From an uncultured Lachnospiraceae bacterium (GTDB lineage Bacteria; Bacillota; Clostridia; Lachnospirales; Lachnospiraceae), in assembly GCA_902786515.1 (NCBI GenBank), contig CADADA010000002.1, positions 141,424 to 205,423 on the forward strand: a DNA stretch of 64,000 nt. Direction: 5' to 3'. Position 1 is the stretch's first letter. Each line of letters starts with the position of its first letter. Under the pieces are notes generated by a model that was not told where the DNA came from, searched no databases, and saw nothing but the letters and a program-made list of their open reading frames with translations. This document shows, one piece after another, positions 42,707-53,902 of this stretch. The translations under genes were made by a program, and so were the position numbers.

Positions 42707-43660
42707 TCAAACCAATGATTTTCCGGTATCAATTCTTTCTTTTAAATTTTTATTCTTATAGACTTTGAAACCGATTATAAGAAGCTTATAAATAAATACT
42801 CTGCCTTTTATTTTCATATTGCCTTCTAATACCTTATGGTCAAAATCAGGTGTTACCTTAAAGTGCCTGCTGATTCCTTTCGTTATCAGGTAATATGCGC
42901 CGAGAAGCTCTCCTGTCGATGCTGCATCTCCGGTACCGAATGTCAGGTGCCCGGTAATCTTTCTTGGCTTTACATCTTTCAAAAAAAATCCCAGCTGCTT
43001 CTTTATAAATTCAATAGCTTCTTTTGTCTCTTCGTCTTTTAAAAATCCGATTGCGCTACCGGTTTTTTGATGTACTGATTTAATTTTACCACATATGTTT
43101 TTTGTTTGGTATATGATTTTTTTTATTAATACGGGAATTTTAGATATTTTATTCTTTATCTTATATAAAATTGAACTTTTTTTTGTATCTTCTTCATCAA
43201 AGTCATTCTCTTTCTGCGTAAATTCCGTCTTATCGTATGAAAAATTATCATATGTTATATCATCATTTTCTGTTGATACCATTCTTTCCCGCTCTTCGCC
43301 CTCAAGTGCACTTTTTTTTGTTTCCTGTAAGTTTTTTTTATGTTTAACTGCTTTTTTTCTTCCACGTAATTTCTTCGGCTTCTTTAAACCTTTCTTCTTT
43401 AGAATTTTAAAAAATCCAATATCTATTCCAAATATCCTAATTGATTTTTGAAATTTCTTATCATATTTCAATTTCAAAGAAATAATATGCAACAGCCATG
43501 ATACGTTACATTGTACTCTGCCATATTCCTCAACACTGAAATATACCTTATATCTTACCGGCACAAAAAGTAATGCCAGTATCAATAATACAACCAATCC
43601 CAGTATGCTTAGCAATATTATTCCCAGTATTTTCAGAACTAACAGTATAATATGTAGCAT
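42707..43660 (-). CDS. DUF2953 domain protein (YtfI-like)
   Basis: The N-terminal membrane helix (residues about 3-35, LHIILLVLKILGIILLSILGLVVLLILAL) is followed by FVPVRYKVYFSVEE, the start of the DUF2953 region. A long lysine- and glutamate-rich linker (about 80-170) leads to the conserved C-terminal part (KPRKITGHLTFGTGDAASTGELLGAYYL). The pairing with gerW identifies it. ATG 43660 has GGAG 5 bp upstream; the GTG two codons earlier overlaps it. A sporulation role is inferred from context. Confidence 0.82.
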   Translation of the reverse strand: MLHIILLVLKILGIILLSILGLVVLLILALLFVPVRYKVYFSVEEYGRVQCNVSWLLHIISLKLKYDKKFQKSIRIFGIDIGFFKILKKKGLKKPKKLRGRKKAVKHKKNLQETKKSALEGEERERMVSTENDDITYDNFSYDKTEFTQKENDFDEEDTKKSSILYKIKNKISKIPVLIKKIIYQTKNICGKIKSVHQKTGSAIGFLKDEETKEAIEFIKKQLGFFLKDVKPRKITGHLTFGTGDAASTGELLGAYYLITKGISRHFKVTPDFDHKVLEGNMKIKGRVFIYKLLIIGFKVYKNKNLKERIDTGKSLV

Positions 43661-43744
43661 GAACACTCCTCATTCCATAGTATATCCGTTTTAAATTAAC
43701 CATACTTTATTGTTTGGTTATTTAAAACAGATATCTAAACATTT

Positions 43745-44065
43745 TCATTTAAATTCATTTTTCTTAATCATATTGCACACCTTAAAATTACCCGTTCTGT
43801 CAAAACATTCCATCAAAATATCCTGAACGACTTCTAGTGCTTCATCCCTAGAAACAGCAATCCCAAGTACGTTTAATTCAATCTTTCTAAAGTGCTTTTG
43901 CAATAATATATAAGACGGATACAAATCCAGTACATTTTCATCATTTGACGGCAGTGTAATAACATATACTCCTATCTGTTTTTTTCCATGTTTTATGTTG
44001 GAAATGATTTTTCGTCTATGTTTTTTTGCCATACTGCCCATATATAAATTGCGGTACCACTTCAT
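43745..44065 (-). CDS. Uncharacterised small protein
   Basis: I do not recognise this 106-residue protein. It begins MKWYRNLYMGSMAKKHRRKIISNIKHGKKQIGVYVITL, a basic N-terminus followed by a beta strand, then alternating helices and strands (LDLYPSYILLQKHFRKIELNVLGIAVSRDEALEVVQDILMECF). No membrane segment is present. It follows the next gene by 6 bp, so the two form an operon. Function unknown. Confidence 0.7.
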   Translation of the reverse strand: MKWYRNLYMGSMAKKHRRKIISNIKHGKKQIGVYVITLPSNDENVLDLYPSYILLQKHFRKIELNVLGIAVSRDEALEVVQDILMECFDRTGNFKVCNMIKKNEFK

Positions 44066-44071
44066 CATGAA

Positions 44072-45484
44072 CTAATCTTCCTTTCGATATACCCGCGATT
44101 CCTCTATTATCGAATTGATAATCTCTACACATGCCGCTTTTTCAGCCTGCTGTCTGCAAGTCTCCAGTGAAGTATACACATAATCCTGTAATTCCTGAAT
44201 ATTATTAAAAAATACAGGTAATGATGCTATGATGGATGACATAACAGAACGATTAATTATTCTTTTATGTTCCCTGAAAAATCCTTCAACTTTCTCTAAA
44301 AACTCTTTTTTGATTTTCTCAAATGTCTCTTCTGTCATTTCTGATTCATTATCATTATTTCCATTCAATTCCACAAATAAACTCTCAGACAGTAAAACCT
44401 CATCTTTTGCAAGTATTTCAAAAAGCTCTGTACACTTTGCCTGATTAAGTTCTTTTTGATAATTCACTTTAATCTCATCCAGCGCATGTTCATACGGCAT
44501 ATAGCTTTCATGAATCTGTTCCTGCTTTCCTTCGAGACTGATAAAGTAATTATTGATGATATCATCCGTCACTTCCATGCCGCCCTTGATAAATCCATTG
44601 CTGACATGAGTAATAATCTCCCGTACTGCCTGCTCTTCTTCTCCGTAATCATCCACATACTTTTTAGTCATAAAAATAGCATATAAATAATTAATTATCT
44701 GCTGTAACATCATGTAAACACTTATAATATCTTTCAGATATTCTGCAGTTTCCGTAAGGCGGCCCTGTAATTCATGATAGTTTTCTTCTGTAATGTTGTC
44801 ATAATCACAGGACTTTAACAATTCATGAAATGATGCCAGTGACTGAAATGTTCCATCATTATCCTGTGGAACTTCAAGCATTGCTGACGTCCTCATCATG
44901 TAAAGGAAATCTTCAAGGCTTTTTTTGTCACTGCCTTTATATATATCAATTCCGTTACTCAACAGTTCAAAAAATTTTGATTTCGTCATCCTCATCGGAA
45001 GCTCAGCAATAATCTCAGCAATCTTTCCGTTAATTACCACAGGTTCTTCATCAGATACAATGTATCTCATAATTTTGCGCGTGAAATCTTCATCAGCAAA
45101 ATGATCCATGAAATCACAGGATTTAAAACGATACTCTACACGGTTAATGATGTATTCATATCTTGTGAATATATCTGCATACGAAGTCAATATCTTCATG
45201 TTCTCTATGACACGGTTTCTTATACTTTCTATGTCATTAAGGATTGTATCGTTTAAATCACCCTGTACTAATCCTGTATCAATGAGTCTTACTACTTCAC
45301 CGGTAATATCATTTAACACCTGATCAGGTTCCAATTCATTTGCTATCTCATAAAGAGTATAATAATTCATAGCAAGGCATACACTTGCAAATCTATAATA
45401 TGATTTACTCATTTCTTTGCCATATTCAGGTAAATATTTATCCAACTCTTTCTTTTGCAGAATATTTTTTACTATCTTTTTCAT
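44072..45484 (-). CDS. Uncharacterised helical protein
   Basis: This 470-residue, mostly alpha-helical, acidic cytoplasmic protein has no motif I can name. It has no signal peptide or membrane helix. Segments such as YRFASVCLAMNYYTLYEIANELEPDQVLNDITGEVVRLI suggest a helical-repeat fold. Its partner is the small gene 6 bp downstream, and lysA lies 20 bp upstream in the same orientation, so the three may be co-transcribed. The length and clean coding argue that it is real. Confidence 0.7.
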   Translation of the reverse strand: MKKIVKNILQKKELDKYLPEYGKEMSKSYYRFASVCLAMNYYTLYEIANELEPDQVLNDITGEVVRLIDTGLVQGDLNDTILNDIESIRNRVIENMKILTSYADIFTRYEYIINRVEYRFKSCDFMDHFADEDFTRKIMRYIVSDEEPVVINGKIAEIIAELPMRMTKSKFFELLSNGIDIYKGSDKKSLEDFLYMMRTSAMLEVPQDNDGTFQSLASFHELLKSCDYDNITEENYHELQGRLTETAEYLKDIISVYMMLQQIINYLYAIFMTKKYVDDYGEEEQAVREIITHVSNGFIKGGMEVTDDIINNYFISLEGKQEQIHESYMPYEHALDEIKVNYQKELNQAKCTELFEILAKDEVLLSESLFVELNGNNDNESEMTEETFEKIKKEFLEKVEGFFREHKRIINRSVMSSIIASLPVFFNNIQELQDYVYTSLETCRQQAEKAACVEIINSIIEESRVYRKED

Positions 45485-45504
45485 GAATCAACTATGCCTC
45501 TCAA

Positions 45505-46764
45505 TTACTTCAAAATATCGCAGAAATCAAATGTTGCAAAATAATCCGCTGGAGTCTCTGCACGTCTGATCATCTGTACTTCACCATTTTCTTTTAATAA
45601 CAATTCGGCCGATTTAAGTTTGCCGTTATAATTATATCCCATTGCAAATCCATGAGCACCTGTATCATGAATCACTATGAAATCTCCTGTATCAATTTCA
45701 GGTAACATTCTGTCAATTGCAAATTTATCATTATTCTCACATAGAGAACCTGTAATATCATATTTGTGGTCGTGAGGCATGTCCTCTTTTCCCATGACCG
45801 TGATATGATGATAAGCACCATACATTGCAGGACGCATAAGGTTTACGGCACAGGCATCCAGTCCTACATAATCCTTATGAGTATGCTTTTGATGAATTGC
45901 CTTTGTTACAAGACAGCCATATGGTCCAAGCATATATCTTCCAAGTTCAGTGTAAATTGCAACATCACCAAGCCCTGCCGGTATAAGAATCTCTTCAAAT
46001 GCTTTTTTTACACCTTCAGCTATTATGTATATGTCATTCGGCTCCTGGTCAGGTGTATATGGAATTCCAACACCACCTGAAAGGTTAATAAATGATATCT
46101 CTACACCTGTCTTTTCTTTTACTTCAACAGCCGTCTCAAAAAGTATCTTTGCAAGTGTCGGATAATACTCATTTGATACAGTATTGCTTGCAAGAAATGA
46201 GTGTAAACCAAACTTCTTTACGCCCATATCCTTTAATCTCTTATATCCTTCAATAAGCTGGTCATGTGTAAATCCATACTTTGCTTCTCCAGGATTATCC
46301 ATAATTGTCGTACTTATCTTGAATGTACCACCCGGATTGTATCTGCAGCATATTTTTTCAGGAATACCCCCTGCCTGTTTCTCAATAAAATCTATGTGTG
46401 AAATATCATCAAGATTAATCTGGGCATCCAGCTTTTTAGCATAGACAAATTCTTCTGCCGGTGTATCGTTAGAAGAAAACATGATATCATCACCATGGAA
46501 TCCCAACTTATCAGACATCATTAACTCTGTCATCGAAGAACAGTCTACCCCACATCCACATTCTTTTAATATATTTAAAATAAAAGGATTTGGAGTTGCT
46601 TTTACTGCAAAATATTCTTTAAAACCTTTATTCCATGAGAATGCATCTCTAAGTCTTAATGCATTTTCCCTGATTCCTTTTTCATCATACAGATGATATG
46701 GTGTCGGGTATGTCTTATCTATCTCCTTTAATTTTTCCAATGTAACAAATGTTTTTTTCTCCAT
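45505..46764 (-). CDS. lysA: Diaminopimelate decarboxylase
   Basis: LysA converts meso-diaminopimelate to lysine with pyridoxal phosphate. In this 419-residue protein Lys55 in YFAVKATPNP should hold the cofactor. Other family landmarks are the LNLSGGVGIPY phosphate-binding region, a TELGRYMLGPYGCLVT segment, the DACAVNLMRPAMYGAYHH active-site stretch, and GSLCENNDKFA with the catalytic-type cysteine. It belongs to the longer clostridial branch of the alanine racemase-like decarboxylases; a carboxynorspermidine-type role is less likely. No lysine riboswitch is present in the 40-bp gap upstream. Confidence 0.92.
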   Translation of the reverse strand: MEKKTFVTLEKLKEIDKTYPTPYHLYDEKGIRENALRLRDAFSWNKGFKEYFAVKATPNPFILNILKECGCGVDCSSMTELMMSDKLGFHGDDIMFSSNDTPAEEFVYAKKLDAQINLDDISHIDFIEKQAGGIPEKICCRYNPGGTFKISTTIMDNPGEAKYGFTHDQLIEGYKRLKDMGVKKFGLHSFLASNTVSNEYYPTLAKILFETAVEVKEKTGVEISFINLSGGVGIPYTPDQEPNDIYIIAEGVKKAFEEILIPAGLGDVAIYTELGRYMLGPYGCLVTKAIHQKHTHKDYVGLDACAVNLMRPAMYGAYHHITVMGKEDMPHDHKYDITGSLCENNDKFAIDRMLPEIDTGDFIVIHDTGAHGFAMGYNYNGKLKSAELLLKENGEVQMIRRAETPADYFATFDFCDILK

Positions 46765-46804
46765 CTTTGTTTCTCCTTCCTGTATATAACATCATAGTAA
46801 ATTT

Positions 46805-47689
46805 TCATCTATGTTCATGTGTAAACAAATGATCCTGACAATACTCATAATTACCTTTGCATCTTGAACAGTATCTGAAAGTAAGTTCCGGAAAATCTTC
46901 CGAAGTTCTTCCACATATTGCACATTTATGAACCAGCTTCCTGTTAGCAACATTTACCTGCTTCTTATAAGTTCTTTTTCTCTTGATTTCTTTTGGTGAA
47001 ATCCTCCTGTAATTACGTGTAAGTAAAAAGAAAATGATAAAATTAAGTATGGACACCAATGCTGCCGTCGCTATCACGGGTGACGGAATGATTCCAAGCT
47101 GTATAAGCGGCATGTATAATCTATATTGCATACTTACAGGCATGAATTGAAAACCATAGCCGAATATAATCGTAGCGCCCATATATAAAGCATCTATCAA
47201 CGCAAGCCATTTTACCTTTATCGGCAGGATAAAGAATAATAGGAATTCCATATCCGGATATGTCGCCGCAAATGCAAAGAAAAGTGATAAATTGATGTAA
47301 TATGTTGTAAATTCGTAGCTATATCCAAATATAAAATAAATTAAAAACGCTGCGATGACATGGAATATTATTCCCATAAAAAAATACAGATTAAAACGGA
47401 ACGCACCCCATACATTCTCAAGCACTGTTCCTATCATATAATACAGGTATAAGGTAAATGCCATAAATATGAGGCTTGAATTTGCCGGAGGAGCTATGAT
47501 GAATGTAACAATTCTCCAGATCTGCCCCTGTAAAACCTTACCGACATTAAGAGAAAGATAGCTTTCATAAAAATCCCCTCCGAACAATTGTATTATTAGC
47601 CCCAGAACATAAAGTCCGATAATATAGAACATTAGATTTTTTATCGCATATTTTCCAAACTTACGCTCAATTTTATTAATCAACTTCAT
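46805..47689 (-). CDS. Rhomboid-like membrane protein with zinc-ribbon tail
   Basis: The 294-residue protein has six hydrophobic helices and the rhomboid-type loop GQIWRIVTFIIAPP (WR motif) followed by YYMIGTVLENVWGAFRFNLYFFMG, so it is rhomboid fold. The catalytic GxSG serine is not present where expected (INLSLFFAFAATYP) and I see no matching active-site histidine, so it is probably a pseudoprotease. The C-terminal 40 residues carry Cys/His pairs (CAICGR, YCSRCKGNYEYCQDH) that look like a zinc ribbon. The start at 47689 is chosen because the earlier in-frame start overlaps the LysM gene. Confidence 0.78.
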   Translation of the reverse strand: MKLINKIERKFGKYAIKNLMFYIIGLYVLGLIIQLFGGDFYESYLSLNVGKVLQGQIWRIVTFIIAPPANSSLIFMAFTLYLYYMIGTVLENVWGAFRFNLYFFMGIIFHVIAAFLIYFIFGYSYEFTTYYINLSLFFAFAATYPDMEFLLFFILPIKVKWLALIDALYMGATIIFGYGFQFMPVSMQYRLYMPLIQLGIIPSPVIATAALVSILNFIIFFLLTRNYRRISPKEIKRKRTYKKQVNVANRKLVHKCAICGRTSEDFPELTFRYCSRCKGNYEYCQDHLFTHEHR

Positions 47690-47759
47690 TTTACTATGTG
47701 CCCTTTCAAAATTAACCAATTTGTGTTTTATTATAATTTTTATCCTCTTATTTGTCAAA

Positions 47760-47954
47760 TCATTTAGTAGTATTTGTACGGACCGGTATGCACACCTCAT
47801 TTCCGGGCTGCATATTATACATATCTATTCCCGGGTTGCTTCTTAGCAAATCATCAATCGAAACCTGATACATTCTGCTTAAAATATAAAGTGTATCTCC
47901 GTGTTTTATTTTGTGTATTATTCCAAAACAAGGATTTGTTACTATTTTTTTCAT
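47760..47954 (-). CDS. Small LysM-domain protein
   Basis: This 64-residue protein is essentially one LysM domain (HKIKHGDTLYILSRMYQVSIDDLLRSNPGIDMYNMQPGNEVCIPV). LysM binds peptidoglycan or chitin-like glycans. No signal peptide is visible, so it is either cytoplasmic/spore-associated or secreted by another route. AGGA lies about 8 bp before the ATG. It is just upstream of the rhomboid-like gene. Confidence 0.85.
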   Translation of the reverse strand: MKKIVTNPCFGIIHKIKHGDTLYILSRMYQVSIDDLLRSNPGIDMYNMQPGNEVCIPVRTNTTK

Positions 47955-48061
47955 ATTAAATTTCCTAAAATATCATTTATAATGTAATGTATGCATAATA
48001 TGAATAACATGTGATTTAAACGGCTGACAAAATTTTCGTATTTATTTTTCATTTATTATCA

Positions 48062-48090
48062 TTGAAATTTATACAAACATATAATATAAT
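48062..48090 (+). promoter_or_regulatory. Promoter of the dehydratase activase gene
   Basis: TTGAAA (48062-48067), 17-bp spacer, TATAAT (48085-48090), about 80 bp before the start codon. Apart from this promoter I see nothing else notable in the 214-bp gap. Confidence 0.75.
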
Positions 48091-48168
48091 AAGAAACTGT
48101 TGTAAAAAAATACGCATTTAATTACTACTATTGATAAATCCAAATGTTTTATTTATGAAAGGCATGGT

Positions 48169-51100
48169 GTGAATACGATGAAAAAAAGTTATTCTTTAGG
48201 AATTGATATTGGTTCTACTACTGTAAAGATTGCAATATTGGATTCTGACAATAATATATTATTTTCAGACTACCAGAGACATTTTGCAAATATACAGGAA
48301 ACTCTTACAGAATTACTTATCAAGGCAAGAGAAGACTTAGGTGAAGTCAGTCTTTCGCCTATGATTACAGGTTCAGGCGGACTTACTCTTTCTAAGCATT
48401 TAGAAGTACCTTTTATTCAGGAAGTTGTTGCCGTATCGGCAGCTTTGAGTGATTATGCACCGCAGACTGATGTCGCGATTGAGCTTGGCGGCGAAGATGC
48501 AAAGATTATATATTTTACAAATGGTGTTGAGCAGCGTATGAATGGTATCTGTGCCGGTGGTACAGGTTCTTTTATCGACCAGATGGCTTCTCTTCTTCAG
48601 ACTGATGCCACAGGGCTTAATGAATATGCCAAGAGTTACAAGGCGATTTATCCGATTGCTGCCAGATGTGGTGTGTTTGCAAAGACTGATATTCAGCCGT
48701 TGATTAACGAAGGAGCTACCAAGGAAGATTTATCAGCATCTATTTTCCAGGCTGTTGTCAATCAGACTATCAGTGGTCTGGCATGCGGTAAACCAATACG
48801 CGGTACTGTTGCCTTTTTAGGCGGACCTCTTCACTTCCTGTCAGAACTTAAAGAAGCTTTTATTCGTACGCTTAAACTGGATGACGAACACATTGTTGCA
48901 CCGGAGCACTCTCATTTATTTGCAGCAACCGGCTCTGCAATGAATCATAATCCTGAAATCCAGATTGATATCTCAGAATTAATTGACAAATTGTCTAATG
49001 GTATCAAGATGGAATTTGAAATAAAACGTATGGAACCATTATTTTCGTCTGAACGTGAATATGCAGATTTTACTGACAGACACAATATTAATAAAGTCGC
49101 AAAGGCCAGCCTTGCTGATTATGAAGGCGACTGTTTCCTTGGTATTGATGCAGGCTCTACTACTACTAAAGTTGCTCTTGTCGGCGAAGACGGTACACTT
49201 CTGTATTCATTTTATAGCAGCAATAATGGCAGCCCTCTCGCCACGGCAATCCGCTCTATCAAGGAGATTTACTCTATACTGCCTGACTCTGCAAAGATAG
49301 TTTACTCTTGTTCAACGGGATATGGCGAAGCATTGATAAAAGCTGCATTGATGCTTGATGAAGGCGAGGTTGAGACTGTTTCACATTATTATGCTGCCGC
49401 ATTTTTTGATCCGCAGGTTGACTGCATACTTGATATCGGTGGACAGGATATGAAATGTATCAAGATTAAAAACGGAACTGTTGACAGTGTTCAGTTAAAC
49501 GAAGCCTGTTCATCAGGATGTGGATCATTTATCGAAACATTTGCAAAGTCATTGAATTATTCGGTTGAAGATTTTGCCAAAGAAGCCCTTTTTGCTAAAA
49601 ATCCTGTTGATTTAGGTACCCGTTGTACTGTATTTATGAATTCTAACGTTAAGCAGGCTCAAAAAGAAGGCTCAGAAGTCTCAGATATTTCTGCAGGACT
49701 TGCCTACTCTGTTATCAAAAATGCACTGTATAAAGTTATTAAGATTACTGATCCTGAGGATTTAGGAAAACGTGTTGTTGTACAGGGTGGAACTTTTTAT
49801 AATGATGCTGTCTTAAGAAGTTTTGAAAAAATATCAGGCTGCATGGCCGTACGTCCTGATATTGCCGGTATTATGGGAGCTTTCGGTGCAGCATTGGTTG
49901 CCCGTGAACGATATGAAGAAGGTAAAACTACAACCATGCTTCCAATTGACAAAATCAACACTCTTGAATTTAATACTTCTATGTCAAGATGTAAGGGTTG
50001 TACAAATAATTGTCTTCTTACGATTAATAAATTTACCGGCGGACGTCAGTTCATCACCGGAAACAGATGTGAACGTGGTATCGGCAAGGCTAAGAACAAA
50101 GAAAACATTCCTAACCTTTTTGAATACAAGTATAATAAAATATTTGGATATGACTCACTCACTGCTGATGAAGCACCGAGAGGCGTAATTGGTATTCCGA
50201 GAGTTCTTAACATGTATGAAAACTATCCGTTTTGGGCAGTATTTTTTAAGAAACTCGGTTTTCAGGTTATTTTATCACCATCTTCAAGCAGGAAAATTTA
50301 TGAACTTGGAATTGAATCAATCCCAAGCGAGTCAGAGTGTTATCCTGCAAAATTGGTACACGGCCATATTTCATGGTTAATAAAAAACGGTGTGAAAACT
50401 ATTTTTTATCCATGTATTCCGTATGAAAGGAACGAAACTCCTGATGCGAACAATCATTACAACTGCCCTATTGTAACCTCGTATGCGGAAAATATTAAAA
50501 ATAATGTTGAAGAATTAAAAAGTGAAGATATTAAGTTTATGGCTCCATTTATGGCAATGACCGACAAGGAAATCCTGACAAAACGTCTTGTGGAGGTGTT
50601 TACTGAAGAATTTGATATAATCGCTGCCGATATTATCTCTGCTGCTGATGAAGCATGGGATGAGATGCAGAATGTCCACCATGATATTCAGAAAAAAGGC
50701 GAGGAAGTTATTGCCTATATAAACGAAACCGGAAAGCATGGTATCGTTCTTGCGGGTAGACCTTACCATATTGACCCTGAAATCAACCATGGTATACCGG
50801 AACTTATTAATTCCTATGGAATAGCTGTCCTTACGGAAGATTCGGTATCTCATCTGGCAGAAGTTGAAAGGCCTTTGATTGTACTTGACCAGTGGATGTA
50901 TCATTCACGTCTTTATCGTGCTGCAAATTATGTTAAGACGACGGATAATCTGGATTTAATACAGCTCAATTCATTTGGCTGCGGTCTTGATGCTGTTACT
51001 ACTGACTGCGTTAATGATATTTTATCCAAATCCGGCAAAATATATACAGTTTTAAAGATTGATGAGGTAAATAATCTTGGTGCGGCAAGAATACGTATCC

Positions 51101-52422
51101 GTTCGCTGATTTCAGCTTTAAAAGTTCGTGACAAAAAACACTACGAACGTACCATTGTTCCTTCAAACATTAAAAGGGTTAAATTTACCAGACAGATGCA
51201 TGATGATGGTTATACCATTATTTGCCCTCAGATGTCGCCAATACATTTTGACTTACTTCAGCCTGCCTTAAGTTCATGTGGATATAATTTCGTAATTGCA
51301 GAAACCGGTGAGAAAGAAGCTGTGGATTTAGGCTTAAAATATGTTAATAATGATGCATGTTATCCTTCACTGATTGTTGTAGGTCAGATAATGGGTGAAT
51401 TATTATCCGGAAAACATGATTTGAACAAAACTGCTGTTATCATGACTCAGACTGGTGGTGGCTGCAGAGCCAGCAATTATATGGGATTCATTCGTCGTGC
51501 CCTTGAAAAATCCGGCATGGAGCATATTCCTGTCCTCTCTCTCAGTGTGCAGGGGCTTGAAAAAAATGAAGGATTTAAAATTACACCTAAGTTCGTCATT
51601 AAAGGTATGCAGGCAGTTATTTACGGTGATATCTTTATGAGGGTTTTATATCGCATGAGACCATATGAAATCCAAAAGGGTTCTGCTGATAAATTACACG
51701 AGAAATGGCTGAAAATCTGTATTGAAGATTTGAAGAAAAATTCTGTTTCCATGGGAACATTTAAGAAAAATATTAAAAATATTATTCGTGAATTTGATGA
51801 ACTTCCAATTCATGAAGATATCGTGAAACCAAAAGTCGGTGTTGTAGGAGAAATTCTTGTAAAATTCCTTCCTGCAGCAAATAATCATATAGTTGAATTG
51901 CTTGAGCAGGAAGGTGCAGAAGCTGTGATGCCTGATTTACTCGATTTCCTTCTTTACAGCTTTTATAACACTAATTTTAAGGCAAGATACCTTGGAACTA
52001 AAAAATCCACAGCAAGGTTATCTAATCTCGGAATTTCATTACTTGAATATGCAAGAAGGGCTGCCAGAATTGAATTACAGAATAGTAAACATTTCACTCC
52101 ACCTTCTCATATTGAAGAGCTCGCTAAACTTGCCAGTCCTGTTGCTTCTCTCGGCAATCAGACCGGTGAAGGATGGTTCCTTACAGGTGAAATGCTTGAA
52201 CTGATTCATATGGGAGTACCTAATATAGTTTGTGCACAGCCGTTTGGATGTCTGCCAAATCATATTGTTGGTAAAGGTGTAATTAAAGAATTAAGAAAAC
52301 AACATCCTGAGGCAAATATCGTTGCTGTTGACTACGATCCTGGTGCAAGTGAAGTTAATCAGTTAAACAGAATAAAACTTATGCTTGCTACAGCAGGTAA
52401 AAATCTTAAAAAAGACGCATAA
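48169..52422 (+). CDS. Large acyl-CoA dehydratase activase (BcrAD/BadFG plus DUF2229)
   Basis: This 1417-residue protein has two ASKHA ATPase domains in tandem. The first (about residues 8-265) has [16 protein letters not shown] and [14 protein letters not shown]; the second (about 323-590) has [18 protein letters not shown] and [15 protein letters not shown] with the cluster-binding cysteine. A CKGCTNNC cysteine motif and a DUF2229-type region (about 600-1000) follow, then a second dehydratase-like half. Such proteins are related to the activator of 2-hydroxyacyl-CoA dehydratases, which drives one-electron reduction with ATP; the long form is common in Clostridia with unknown substrate. GTG 48169 sits 6 bp after AAAGG; ATG 48178 is an alternative. 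Confidence 0.9.
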   Translation: MNTMKKSYSLGIDIGSTTVKIAILDSDNNILFSDYQRHFANIQETLTELLIKAREDLGEVSLSPMITGSGGLTLSKHLEVPFIQEVVAVSAALSDYAPQTDVAIELGGEDAKIIYFTNGVEQRMNGICAGGTGSFIDQMASLLQTDATGLNEYAKSYKAIYPIAARCGVFAKTDIQPLINEGATKEDLSASIFQAVVNQTISGLACGKPIRGTVAFLGGPLHFLSELKEAFIRTLKLDDEHIVAPEHSHLFAATGSAMNHNPEIQIDISELIDKLSNGIKMEFEIKRMEPLFSSEREYADFTDRHNINKVAKASLADYEGDCFLGIDAGSTTTKVALVGEDGTLLYSFYSSNNGSPLATAIRSIKEIYSILPDSAKIVYSCSTGYGEALIKAALMLDEGEVETVSHYYAAAFFDPQVDCILDIGGQDMKCIKIKNGTVDSVQLNEACSSGCGSFIETFAKSLNYSVEDFAKEALFAKNPVDLGTRCTVFMNSNVKQAQKEGSEVSDISAGLAYSVIKNALYKVIKITDPEDLGKRVVVQGGTFYNDAVLRSFEKISGCMAVRPDIAGIMGAFGAALVARERYEEGKTTTMLPIDKINTLEFNTSMSRCKGCTNNCLLTINKFTGGRQFITGNRCERGIGKAKNKENIPNLFEYKYNKIFGYDSLTADEAPRGVIGIPRVLNMYENYPFWAVFFKKLGFQVILSPSSSRKIYELGIESIPSESECYPAKLVHGHISWLIKNGVKTIFYPCIPYERNETPDANNHYNCPIVTSYAENIKNNVEELKSEDIKFMAPFMAMTDKEILTKRLVEVFTEEFDIIAADIISAADEAWDEMQNVHHDIQKKGEEVIAYINETGKHGIVLAGRPYHIDPEINHGIPELINSYGIAVLTEDSVSHLAEVERPLIVLDQWMYHSRLYRAANYVKTTDNLDLIQLNSFGCGLDAVTTDCVNDILSKSGKIYTVLKIDEVNNLGAARIRIRSLISALKVRDKKHYERTIVPSNIKRVKFTRQMHDDGYTIICPQMSPIHFDLLQPALSSCGYNFVIAETGEKEAVDLGLKYVNNDACYPSLIVVGQIMGELLSGKHDLNKTAVIMTQTGGGCRASNYMGFIRRALEKSGMEHIPVLSLSVQGLEKNEGFKITPKFVIKGMQAVIYGDIFMRVLYRMRPYEIQKGSADKLHEKWLKICIEDLKKNSVSMGTFKKNIKNIIREFDELPIHEDIVKPKVGVVGEILVKFLPAANNHIVELLEQEGAEAVMPDLLDFLLYSFYNTNFKARYLGTKKSTARLSNLGISLLEYARRAARIELQNSKHFTPPSHIEELAKLASPVASLGNQTGEGWFLTGEMLELIHMGVPNIVCAQPFGCLPNHIVGKGVIKELRKQHPEANIVAVDYDPGASEVNQLNRIKLMLATAGKNLKKDA

Positions 52423-52431
52423 AAATTTTAA

Positions 52432-52467
52432 GGCAGGACATGTTACAATTCATGTCCTGCCCTTTTT
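52432..52467 (+). terminator. Terminator between activase and ung
   Basis: GGCAGGACATG (52432-52442) and CATGTCCTGCC (52451-52461) form a perfect 11-bp stem with an 8-nt loop, followed by CTTTTT. It can serve the converging ung gene too. Confidence 0.88.
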
Positions 52468-53140
52468 ATATATCTTCTATCTGCCAGTCAATCGGTTCCA
52501 CACCGTTTTCTTTAAGAAAATCATTTGCCTTACTAAAATGTTTACATCCAAAAAATCCTCTGTATGCAGATAACGGACTTGGATGTGGTGCTTTAAGTAT
52601 CAGATGCTTAGGATTGTTTAACATTGAAGCCTTACTCCCAGCCGGTCTTCCCCAAAGCATATATACTATTGGTCTGTCTATTTCATTGACTTTTTTTATA
52701 ATCGCATCGGTAAACTGCTCCCATCCGACTCCCTGATGAGAATTTGCCTGATGAGCCCTGACTGTCAATACAGTGTTAAGTAATAACACTCCCTCCTTCG
52801 CCCATTTTTCGAGATAACCGTTATTAGGAATTCTGCATCCTAAATCAGTATTTAACTCTTTATAAATATTTTGAAGTGAAGGTGGTATATCCTGACCCGG
52901 TTTTACTGAAAAACTCAAACCATGTGCCTGATTCTCATTATGATAAGGATCCTGACCGAGAATCAATACTTTAACTTTACTTAAAGGTGTCAGATGAAAA
53001 GCATTAAAAATATCGTCTGAAGGCGGATAAATCACTCTTCTGCTATATTCGTCTTTAACAAACTCATATAATTTTTTGTAATATGGCTTTTTAAATTCAT
53101 CATTAACAGCTTCAAGCCAGTCATTATCTATTTGTGACAT
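52466..53140 (-). CDS. ung: Uracil-DNA glycosylase, family 1
   Basis: Ung removes uracil from DNA to start base-excision repair. The 224-residue protein has the water-activating GQDPYH (residues 62-67, Asp64 catalytic), the proline/serine loop [19 protein letters not shown], and the leucine-intercalation loop [13 protein letters not shown] with catalytic His. It overlaps hisF by 13 bp, so the two are translated from one message. Confidence 0.97.
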   Translation of the reverse strand: MSQIDNDWLEAVNDEFKKPYYKKLYEFVKDEYSRRVIYPPSDDIFNAFHLTPLSKVKVLILGQDPYHNENQAHGLSFSVKPGQDIPPSLQNIYKELNTDLGCRIPNNGYLEKWAKEGVLLLNTVLTVRAHQANSHQGVGWEQFTDAIIKKVNEIDRPIVYMLWGRPAGSKASMLNNPKHLILKAPHPSPLSAYRGFFGCKHFSKANDFLKENGVEPIDWQIEDI

Positions 53141-53898
53141 AATCTTACAGGTACTCCTTTATCATTCAAATATGTTTTTAAATCATTTATCTCAAGTTCC
53201 TTGTAATGAAATAATGATGCTGCTAGTACCGCATCCGCTTTCCCATCAGTCAATGCCTCGTAGAAGTGTTCTTTTTTTCCTGCACCTCCTGATGCAATTA
53301 CCGGAATGGATATATTTTCAGCAATTGTACGCGTCAATTCGATATCATACCCGTCTTTTGTACCATCGCAATCCATACTGGTAAGAAGAATCTCACCTGC
53401 ACCAAGTCTGTTCGCTTTAATAGCCCATTCCACGGCATCTATGCCCATATCAATTCTTCCACCGTTCTTATAAACGTTCCATCCGCTTCCATCTGCACGT
53501 CTCTTGGCATCAATAGCTACTACAACACACTGGCTTCCAAACTTATCAGCCGCATTACTGATTAATTCAGGATTATTAAGAGCGGCAGAATTGATAGATA
53601 TCTTATCTGCACCTTCTCTTAAAAGTTCTTTAAAGTCATCAACTGTACGTATTCCACCTCCTACTGTAAATGGAATAAATACTTTCTCTGCAACCTGCCT
53701 TACCATATCCACCACTGTACGCCTTGCATCAGAGGATGCCGTAATATCTAAAAATACAAGCTCATCAGCTCCTGCTTTATCATATGCAGCCGCAACCTCA
53801 ACCGGATCACCTGCATCCCTAAGATTAACAAAATTAATTCCCTTTACTACCCTGTTATTATTTACATCTAAACATGGAATTACTCTCTTTGTATGCAT
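53128..53898 (-). CDS. hisF: Imidazole glycerol phosphate synthase cyclase subunit
   Basis: HisF converts PRFAR and ammonia to imidazole glycerol phosphate and AICAR. With the start at 53898, Asp11 falls in [20 protein letters not shown] at its conserved position, and the second catalytic Asp is in [10 protein letters not shown]. The phosphate-binding loops (VGGGIR and ASGGAG) are intact and the length (256) is standard. GGAGAG is 7 bp upstream. It is directly downstream of hisH, its glutaminase partner. The other his genes are not in the window. Confidence 0.97.
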   Translation of the reverse strand: MHTKRVIPCLDVNNNRVVKGINFVNLRDAGDPVEVAAAYDKAGADELVFLDITASSDARRTVVDMVRQVAEKVFIPFTVGGGIRTVDDFKELLREGADKISINSAALNNPELISNAADKFGSQCVVVAIDAKRRADGSGWNVYKNGGRIDMGIDAVEWAIKANRLGAGEILLTSMDCDGTKDGYDIELTRTIAENISIPVIASGGAGKKEHFYEALTDGKADAVLAASLFHYKELEINDLKTYLNDKGVPVRLCHK

Positions 53899-53902
53899 AT
53901 TT

